The position numbers and the translations under genes were made by a program. Shown here in pieces: positions 58,688-64,000 of a stretch of DNA of 64,000 bases. Numbering within the stretch: the stretch's first letter is position 1; each line of letters opens with the position of its first letter. The DNA comes from an uncultured Pelagibacteraceae bacterium (lineage in GTDB: Bacteria; Pseudomonadota; Alphaproteobacteria; Pelagibacterales; Pelagibacteraceae): NCBI GenBank assembly GCA_902580275.1, contig CACHJZ010000003.1:62001-126000 (forward strand), read 5' to 3'. Below the pieces are notes generated by a model. That model searched no databases, was not told the origin of the DNA, and worked only from the letters and a program-made list of their open reading frames with translations.

Positions 58688-59435
58688 AAATAGAATAATT
58701 CCTTGTTTAGATGTAAAGAATGGTCGTGTTGTAAAAGGCATAAACTTTGTTGATCTTAAAGATGCGGGAGATCCAGTTGAGCAAGCAAAAATTTATAGCG
58801 ATGGTGGCGCTGATGAAATATGTTTTTTAGATATAACGGCCTCAAACGAAAATAGAAATACAATTTATGAAGTTGTAGAAAAAACCTCAAAGAAATGTTT
58901 TGTTCCTTTAACAGTTGGAGGAGGAGTTAGAAGTATTAATGATATTAGTAAATTACTTAACTGTGGTGCCGATAAAGTTTCAATAAATACAGCTGCTGTA
59001 AACAATAAGCAGGTTGTTGTTGATAGCTCAAAAAAGTTTGGTTCCCAATGCATCGTCGTTGCAATAGATGCGAAAAAAAATGGAGATGTATGGGAGATCT
59101 ATACTCATGGTGGAAGAAATAAAACTGGTATTGATGCACTTAAATTTGCAAAAGAAATGGAAAAAAGTGGAGCAGGAGAATTACTGGTAACATCAATGGA
59201 TAGAGATGGAACACAGGTTGGATACGATATAGATTTAATGTCTAGGATTTCATCTGCTGTAAATATTCCTGTTATTGCTTCTGGTGGAGTTGGCACTTTA
59301 GATCACTTGGTAGATGGAATTAAATTGGGTAATGCGAGCGCGGTCCTAGCAGCTTCAATTTTTCATTATGGCAAATATTCAGTAAAACAGGCAAAGGAAT
59401 ATTTGGACTCGAAAGGAATTCCAGTTAGAATTTAA
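58680..59435 (+). CDS. hisF: Imidazole glycerol phosphate synthase, cyclase subunit
   Basis: Barrel subunit that forms imidazole glycerol phosphate and AICAR using ammonia from HisH. The 251 residues begin [19 protein letters not shown] near 5-23 with catalytic Asp, then [10 protein letters not shown] near 52-61, LTVGGGVRS near 80-88, [10 protein letters not shown] near 126-135 and [13 protein letters not shown] near 171-183 with the second catalytic aspartate. hisE starts 1 bp after its stop. Confidence 0.98.
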   Translation: MLKNRIIPCLDVKNGRVVKGINFVDLKDAGDPVEQAKIYSDGGADEICFLDITASNENRNTIYEVVEKTSKKCFVPLTVGGGVRSINDISKLLNCGADKVSINTAAVNNKQVVVDSSKKFGSQCIVVAIDAKKNGDVWEIYTHGGRNKTGIDALKFAKEMEKSGAGELLVTSMDRDGTQVGYDIDLMSRISSAVNIPVIASGGVGTLDHLVDGIKLGNASAVLAASIFHYGKYSVKQAKEYLDSKGIPVRI

Positions 59436-59436
59436 T

Positions 59437-59721
59437 ATGCTTAAAACATTAGAAGATTTAATAAAAATAATAAGAGAGAGAAAATCATCATTAGATGATA
59501 GTTCTTACACATCAAAATTACTTAAAGATAAATCTTTGTCTTTAGGTAAGGTCAAAGAGGAGATTGGTGAACTTATAGAAGCTGTAGAAAACAATTCAAA
59601 TAAAGTTCACGAGGCAGCTGATGTTCTTTATCATTTATTAGTTTATCTAGAAGGAAATGGCGTCCGTATTGAGGATATCATGAATGAATTAGAAAAAAGG
59701 AAGAAAAAAAAAGAGTCTTAA
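59437..59721 (+). CDS. hisE: Phosphoribosyl-ATP pyrophosphatase
   Basis: Hydrolyses phosphoribosyl-ATP to phosphoribosyl-AMP, second step of histidine synthesis. The 94 residues are an all-helical MazG-like fold with KVKEEIGELIEAVENNS near 39-55 and HEAADVLYHLLVYLE near 58-72, giving the metal-binding glutamates and aspartate. The protein is separate from HisI, which is not in this window. Last gene of the his group; a 44-bp gap follows. Confidence 0.95.
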   Translation: MLKTLEDLIKIIRERKSSLDDSSYTSKLLKDKSLSLGKVKEEIGELIEAVENNSNKVHEAADVLYHLLVYLEGNGVRIEDIMNELEKRKKKKES

Positions 59722-59765
59722 AAAGACAAAATTAGTGTTAGCCTTCCAAAAAATTAAATTCATTT

Positions 59766-60704
59766 ATGAGCCACAAATTTTATAAACCTGCAAGGTCAAG
59801 ACTCCAGAGAAGTGAATTAGCAGTCCCAGGTTCGTCGCCGAAAATGTTTGAAAAGGCTTTAAATTCAGATGCAGATTATGTCTTCTTAGATTTAGAGGAT
59901 GCAGTTTCTCCAAATGATAAAGTTGCAGCGAGAGCAAATGTTGTTAAAGCTTTGAATGAAATTAATTGGCGAGATAAAGGAAAAACTATTTCTGTAAGAA
60001 TTAACAGTTTGGATACTCATTACATGTATAGCGATTTAGTTGAGCTTGTTGAGCAAGCAGGGAAAAATATTGATACAATACTTGTTCCAAAAGCAGGAAC
60101 AGCAAGTGATGTTTACATGGTAGATTGTTTGCTTACTCAAATAGAAACAAACAAAAAAATTGAAAATAAAATTGGAATTGAGTGTTTAATTGAAACTGCT
60201 TTAGGTATGTCCAATATAAAAGAAATTGCAAAATCAAGCGAAAGGTTAGAGGCGTTACATTTTGGTGTTGCAGATTACGCTGCAAGTCTTAGAGCAAGAA
60301 CTGTTGTGATAGGTGGCCTAAATCCAGATTATCCAGGAGACCAATGGCATCACGGATTGTCTGAATTAGTTATGACATGCAGAGCATATGGGCTTAGAGC
60401 GATAGATGGACCATTTGGAGATTTTAATGATCCAGATGCATATATTGCTTCAGCAAAAAGAGCTGCTGCTATCGGTATAGAAGGTAAATGGGCAATACAT
60501 CCGTCTCAAATAGATTTAGCAAATAAAGTTTTTTCACCACCAGAATCTGAAGTTAAAAAAGCAAAAAGGATTTTAGAGGAATTAGATAAAGCTGCAAAAG
60601 AGGGAAAAGGCGCGGCACAACTAGATGGAAGAATGATAGATGCAGCATCTGCAAGGATGGCAGAAAATATTGTAAATATAAATAAAAAAATAGAGGATAA
60701 ATAA
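59766..60704 (+). CDS. mcl: L-malyl-CoA lyase (HpcH/HpaI-CitE family)
   Basis: Cleaves malyl-CoA to acetyl-CoA and glyoxylate. The 312 residues begin with RSRLQRSELAVPGSSPKMFEKA near 10-31, similar to bacterial malyl-CoA lyases, then FLDLEDAVSPNDK near 40-52, SVRINS near 77-82 and IECLIETALGMSN near 139-151, with arginine and glutamate/aspartate of the active site. With the next two genes it forms a malate to acetyl-CoA plus glyoxylate module. A beta-methylmalyl-CoA lyase activity is also possible. The gap to mtkA is one base. Confidence 0.88.
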   Translation: MSHKFYKPARSRLQRSELAVPGSSPKMFEKALNSDADYVFLDLEDAVSPNDKVAARANVVKALNEINWRDKGKTISVRINSLDTHYMYSDLVELVEQAGKNIDTILVPKAGTASDVYMVDCLLTQIETNKKIENKIGIECLIETALGMSNIKEIAKSSERLEALHFGVADYAASLRARTVVIGGLNPDYPGDQWHHGLSELVMTCRAYGLRAIDGPFGDFNDPDAYIASAKRAAAIGIEGKWAIHPSQIDLANKVFSPPESEVKKAKRILEELDKAAKEGKGAAQLDGRMIDAASARMAENIVNINKKIEDK

Positions 60705-60705
60705 A

Positions 60706-61869
60706 ATGGATATTCATGAGTACCAAGCAAAAAAAATTCTCGCAGGATTCGGAGTTGCAGTACCAAGGGGTGGCATAGTTTACAGTCCAGAGAATGCGGA
60801 AAATAAAGCTAGAGAACTCGGAGGATCTAAGTGGGTTGTAAAAGCACAAATTCACTCAGGGGCTAGAGGAAAGGCAGGAGGAATTATTGTTTGTAACAGC
60901 GAGTTAGAAGTTGCTCAAGCAACAGACAAACTTTTAGGAAAAAAACTAGTAACCAATCAAACTGGGCCTGAAGGAAAAATTGTTAATAGAGTTTACATTG
61001 AAGAGGCAACCGATATTAAAAAAGAATTATACCTTGGACTTGTGTTTGATAGAAGCTCAGAGTCTATAATGGTAGTAGCTTCTACAGAAGGAGGCATGAG
61101 CGTGGAGGAAATTTCAAAACAAAAACCAGAAACAATTATCAGATCAAAAATTGAGGTGGCCGTTGGCATGCAGCAATTTCAGGCAAGAGAAATTGCTTTT
61201 GGTCTTGGAATAGAACCAAAGCTAATTTCTAGAATGGCTGAGGCAATAACTGGTTGTTACCGAGCGTTTAGCGAATTAGATGCAACTATGGTTGAGGTAA
61301 ATCCTCTTGTAATTTCAAACCAAGAACAAATTTTGGCTTTGGACTGCAAAATGAGTTTTGACAATAATGCATTATTTAGAAGAAACCAAATTTCAGAGCT
61401 GAGAGATAAAACTCAAGAAAATGCAAGTGAAGTTTACGCGTCTGATAGAGGTCTTAATTATGTAAGTTTAGATGGAAATATTGGCAACATAATTAATGGA
61501 GCAGGTTTAGCAATGGCTTCAATGGATATGATAAAATTAGCTGGGGGAGAACCGGCTAACTTCTTAGATGTTGGTGGAGGCGCAACACCTGAAAAGATTG
61601 TGAAGGCATTCAAGCTAATTTCAATGGATAAAAAAGTAAAAGTAATCCTGGTAAATATTTTTGCCGGAATAAATAGATGTGATTGGGTGGCAGAGGGAAT
61701 AGTTCAAGCACTTCAAAAAATAGAAATAAAAGTACCATTAGTTATTCGGCTTGCAGGTACAAATGTAGAAAAAGGCAATCAAATTTTAAAAGAAAGTAAA
61801 ATTAATTATATCGAAGCCAATACTTTGGAGGATGCAGCAAACAAAGCTGTAAAAGCGTTAGGAAAATAG
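60706..61869 (+). CDS. mtkA: Malate-CoA ligase, beta subunit
   Basis: ATP-grasp subunit of malate thiokinase, which makes malyl-CoA from malate, CoA and ATP. The 387 residues look like SucC but resemble Methylobacterium MtkA more closely: DIHEYQAKKILAGFGVAVPRG at the start, VVKAQIHSGARGKAGG near 44-59, QTGPEGK and then QQFQAREIAFGLG near 150-162, and NFLDVGGGATPEKI near 284-297. Neighbouring mcl and the lack of alpha-ketoglutarate dehydrogenase genes nearby support malate rather than succinate. mtkB starts in the next base. Confidence 0.85.
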   Translation: MDIHEYQAKKILAGFGVAVPRGGIVYSPENAENKARELGGSKWVVKAQIHSGARGKAGGIIVCNSELEVAQATDKLLGKKLVTNQTGPEGKIVNRVYIEEATDIKKELYLGLVFDRSSESIMVVASTEGGMSVEEISKQKPETIIRSKIEVAVGMQQFQAREIAFGLGIEPKLISRMAEAITGCYRAFSELDATMVEVNPLVISNQEQILALDCKMSFDNNALFRRNQISELRDKTQENASEVYASDRGLNYVSLDGNIGNIINGAGLAMASMDMIKLAGGEPANFLDVGGGATPEKIVKAFKLISMDKKVKVILVNIFAGINRCDWVAEGIVQALQKIEIKVPLVIRLAGTNVEKGNQILKESKINYIEANTLEDAANKAVKALGK

Positions 61870-62757
61870 ATGTCAGTATTAATTGATAAAAGTACAAAAA
61901 TATTAATACAAGGTTTCACAGGAAAAATGGGAACATTCCACGCAGAGGAAATGATAAAGTATGGCTCAAAAGTTGTTGGTGGTGTTACTCCAGGCAAAGG
62001 AGGATCAAAGCATTTAAATTTACCAGTTTTTAATACTGTAAAAGAAGCTGTAGAAACTACAGGAGCATCAGCATCAATATTATTTGTCCCCCCAGCTTTT
62101 GCAGCGGACTCAGCTATGGAAGCAGCTGATGCTGGCATAAAAACGTGTGTTGCTATTGTTGATGGAATACCATCTCACGATATGATTAGAATTAAAAGAT
62201 ACATGAGGAGATATTCTAGAGTTCAAAAAATGACTTTGATTGGACCTAACTGTGCAGGAGTAATAAGCCCAGGTAAAGCAATGCTTGGTATAATGCCTGG
62301 ACATATTTACAAAGAGGGAAAAGTCGGAATAATCGGAAGATCAGGTACTCTTGGTTATGAAGCTGCTCAACAAATGAAAAATTTAGGTATTGGAATATCA
62401 ACAAGTGTTGGTATAGGAGGGGACCCTATTAATGGAAGTTCCTTTAAAGATATTTTAGAAAAATTTGAAGAAGATAAAGAGACAGATGCAGTTTTAATGA
62501 TAGGCGAAATTGGTGGGCCACAAGAAGTTGCTGCTGGAAAATTCGCAAAAGAAAATATGAAAAAACCAGTGATCGCATATATCGCTGGATTGACAGCACC
62601 TAAAGGTCGAGTGATGGGACACGCAGGAGCGATTGTTTCGGCGTATGGAGAAAGTGCTGTTGAAAAAGTCGAATTACTGAAAGAATGTGGAGTTACAATT
62701 TCTAAAAATCCTTCAGTAATGGGAGAAACAGTTAAATCAATATTAAACAAAAAATAA
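61870..62757 (+). CDS. mtkB: Malate-CoA ligase, alpha subunit
   Basis: CoA-binding subunit with the phosphohistidine. The 295 residues show ILIQGFTGKMGTFHAEEMI near 12-30, VVGGVTPGKGG near 37-47, GPNCAGVISPGK near 125-136, SRSGTLGYEA-like GRSGTLGYEAA near 156-166, and GHAGAIVS near 254-261, where the histidine is the expected phospho-acceptor. The whole sequence follows Methylobacterium MtkB pattern. A small membrane protein gene starts one base after its stop. Confidence 0.86.
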   Translation: MSVLIDKSTKILIQGFTGKMGTFHAEEMIKYGSKVVGGVTPGKGGSKHLNLPVFNTVKEAVETTGASASILFVPPAFAADSAMEAADAGIKTCVAIVDGIPSHDMIRIKRYMRRYSRVQKMTLIGPNCAGVISPGKAMLGIMPGHIYKEGKVGIIGRSGTLGYEAAQQMKNLGIGISTSVGIGGDPINGSSFKDILEKFEEDKETDAVLMIGEIGGPQEVAAGKFAKENMKKPVIAYIAGLTAPKGRVMGHAGAIVSAYGESAVEKVELLKECGVTISKNPSVMGETVKSILNKK

Positions 62758-62758
62758 A

Positions 62759-63103
62759 ATGGGCAAAATAAAGATAATTGCTTTTTTAATCTTAGCTTTC
62801 ATCATTTATAAAATTTTTATTTCCGTAAAAAATTTTGAGACTAGTTTAGATAAACAGGTTGCTGAAATTGAAAAAATGGATTTCGAGAAAGAGGATGAAG
62901 TAATCGGATTGATGATGTATTTAGGCCAAGAGGGAGATCTAGAGTTAGTTGAACATTTATTAGTAAAAAGTAGGTCGAAATGTTTTGAAATGAAAGCAAC
63001 AGCTGAAGAATATTCAAATGCTTACTATGAATGTGCAAGAATTAAAGCTATGGTAAAAGGAGGGAAAATTATTAGTATTATAGAGGAGCTTGAAGTTTTA
63101 TAA
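62759..63103 (+). CDS. Small membrane-anchored protein of unknown function
   Basis: I do not recognise a family. The 114 residues have one N-terminal membrane helix (~5-23) and a soluble, mostly helical part rich in Glu and Met (EKMDFEKEDEVIGLMMYLGQEGDLELVEHLL near 38-69). It contains cysteines at about 81 and 98. It is packed between mtkB (1 bp) and hinT (1-bp overlap), so it is transcribed with the malyl-CoA genes or the HIT gene, without evidence of shared function. Confidence 0.65.
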   Translation: MGKIKIIAFLILAFIIYKIFISVKNFETSLDKQVAEIEKMDFEKEDEVIGLMMYLGQEGDLELVEHLLVKSRSKCFEMKATAEEYSNAYYECARIKAMVKGGKIISIIEELEVL

Positions 63104-63468
63104 TGAATTATAATGATAATAATATTTTTGCTAAAATCTTAAGAGGCGAAATACCATGCAAAAAAATATATGAAGACGAGTTTGTCTTATCATTCCATGA
63201 TATAAATCCTCAAAAAAAGATTCATGCATTAGTTATTCCAAAAGGAAAATATACTGACCTTAACGACTTTAGTAAAAATGCTTCAATGAATGAAATAGCT
63301 GGATTTTTTAAAGGAATCGAAATTGTCTCAAAAAAACTTGGAATTTCAACAGAAGGTGGAAAAGGTTACAGAGCTTTGACAAATATTGGAAACGATGGTG
63401 GCCAGGAGGTTCCACATTTACATTTTCATTTATTTGGTGGAGAAAAAATTGGAAAAATGGTTTCATGA
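63103..63468 (+). CDS. hinT: HIT-family (HinT-type) nucleotide-binding hydrolase
   Basis: HinT proteins hydrolyse adenosine phosphoramidates and acyl-adenylates. The 121 residues begin NIFAKILRGEIPCKKIYEDE near 6-25 and end with the histidine triad VPHLHFHLFGG near 104-114, the middle histidine being the catalytic nucleophile. Length is normal. It overlaps the preceding gene by one base (TAATG) and the next by 4 bp. Confidence 0.94.
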   Translation: MNYNDNNIFAKILRGEIPCKKIYEDEFVLSFHDINPQKKIHALVIPKGKYTDLNDFSKNASMNEIAGFFKGIEIVSKKLGISTEGGKGYRALTNIGNDGGQEVPHLHFHLFGGEKIGKMVS

Positions 63469-63968
63469 TTGAAAAAATTGAAAGATATTATCTTGAAATA
63501 GATTCTATAAACAGCTTAAATACTAAATCTATACCGTCAGAAAATTTAACTATCGAAGAGGCAAAGAAAAATAATTTTGATTTAAATAAATTTTTCTACA
63601 AACAAATAGGTAAACAACATCAATGGGTTGACAGACTTATCTGGCAAGATAAAAATTGGATTGATTACGTATCAAAAAAAAATTTAAAAACATTTATCTT
63701 GAAGCAAAACAATGATTATGTAGGATATTTTGAACTTATTTTTGATAAAGATATTTGTGAAATCGCCTATTTTGGAATCTTGAAGGAATATATTGGTAAA
63801 GGTTATGGAGGATTTCTATTGTCAGAAGCTTTAAAAATCGGCTTTAAGAATGCTAATAGAATATGGGTCCATACTTGTTCTTTAGATCATCCGAACGCAA
63901 TAGAAAATTATAAGTCCAGGGGAATGAAGGTTTTTAAAACAGAAATTTTGAAAAGAAAAGCTATCTAG
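63465..63968 (+). CDS. GNAT-family acetyltransferase
   Basis: Acetyl-CoA dependent N-acetyltransferase of unknown substrate. The 167 residues show the acetyl-CoA loop in YIGKGYGGFLLSEAL near 110-124 (family Q/R-x-x-G-x-G/A) with the preceding beta-4 strand AYFGIL, then VHTCSLDHPNAIENYKSRGMKVFKTE near 138-163, the typical beta-5/alpha-4 end (family N-x3-A-x3-Y-x-x-x-G-F). It overlaps hinT by 4 bp. The second sulfotransferase-like gene begins 10 bp later. Confidence 0.85.
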   Translation: MIEKIERYYLEIDSINSLNTKSIPSENLTIEEAKKNNFDLNKFFYKQIGKQHQWVDRLIWQDKNWIDYVSKKNLKTFILKQNNDYVGYFELIFDKDICEIAYFGILKEYIGKGYGGFLLSEALKIGFKNANRIWVHTCSLDHPNAIENYKSRGMKVFKTEILKRKAI

Positions 63969-63978
63969 GAGAGTTAAT

Positions 63979-64000
63979 TTGATTATTTGGATAGCATCAT
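63979..64000 (+). CDS. Sulfotransferase-like gene, 5' end only
   Basis: Only seven codons lie within the window: a TTG start at 63979 followed by codons for IIWIAS. A Shine-Dalgarno AGGAG at 63967-63971 sits 7 bases before it. The sequence nearly repeats the first codons of the sulfotransferase at 43962 (MIIWLAS, then YPKSGNTW). A paralogue is therefore very likely, but the catalytic loop is beyond the edge. Confidence 0.6.

Noticed and set aside
60706..62757. sucC-sucD (succinate-CoA ligase) assignment
   Set aside because: Motifs follow MtkA/MtkB more closely and a malyl-CoA lyase gene is directly in front; still listed as the alternative in the finding.
1..64000. tRNA, rRNA, CRISPR, transposase, prophage or defence system
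   Set aside because: No tRNA cloverleaf, repeat-spacer pattern, transposase motifs or restriction/toxin modules were seen in the gaps or proteins. Nearly every gene is a recognised housekeeping gene.

Overview
The window is a dense, AT-rich stretch of chromosome from an alphaproteobacterium of the SAR11 clade (Candidatus Pelagibacter-like). The grounds are very low GC with A/T-ending, Lys/Asn/Ile-rich codons, almost no spacers, many 1-14 bp gene overlaps, alphaproteobacterial gene orders (leuS-lptE-holA next to parB-parA-rsmG-mnmG-mnmE-rho-hem; hemE-ppsR-maf-aroE-coaE-dnaQ; hslVU-hisBHAFE) and short versions of several proteins. I see no phage, IS element, CRISPR array, rRNA or tRNA. The two unusual islands are single genes (sulfotransferases).

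Layout. 1-12.7 kb, all minus: a translation/RNA operon series tsaB-fur-miaB-ybeZ-ybeY-lnt-metK, then nusA-infB-rbfA-rpsO-pnp (pnp runs off the left edge). A terminator-like hairpin sits inside the apparent nusA leader. 12.6-23.8 kb, mixed strands: polysaccharide deacetylase, Bax-like glucosaminidase, Nfu protein, trpS, murJ, maeB, a BON lipoprotein, rsmI, an LpoA-like protein and rdgB. 23.8-30.1 kb, plus: grpE-dnaK-dnaJ with a good heat-shock promoter match before dnaK, a 56-residue membrane ORF, dapB, nth and a PfkB kinase. 30.1-33.6 kb: a previously easy-to-miss 35-codon ArfA-like ribosome-rescue gene, an orphan winged-helix regulator, an L,D-transpeptidase, yggS, a ThiE-like protein and an outer-membrane porin with its own terminator. 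33.8-38.4 kb, plus: DUF3576 lipoprotein, leuS, lptE, holA.

38.4-54.8 kb is the replication-origin neighbourhood. parB-parA-rsmG-mnmG-mnmE, then (after a plus-strand sulfotransferase) rho-hemJ-hemH-hemE, all run leftwards on the minus strand. A perfect parS lies inside rsmG. A 283-bp gene-free gap between hemE and ppsR carries DnaA-box-like sequences and an AT-rich stretch, and is where oriC is expected in alphaproteobacteria. To its right ppsR-maf-aroE-coaE-dnaQ run rightwards, followed by secB, fxsA, a Tim44-like protein, an Smr protein and a GNAT-like protein. Transcription mostly diverges from the gap, as expected around an origin.

54.8-64 kb: hslVU (minus), hisB-hisH-hisA-hisF-hisE (plus), then a malyl-CoA lyase plus malate-CoA ligase module (mcl-mtkA-mtkB), a small membrane protein, a HIT protein, a GNAT acetyltransferase and, at the right edge, the first seven codons of a second sulfotransferase-like gene. 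Positions and motifs were read directly from the sequence; family names are by recognition, with no database search.
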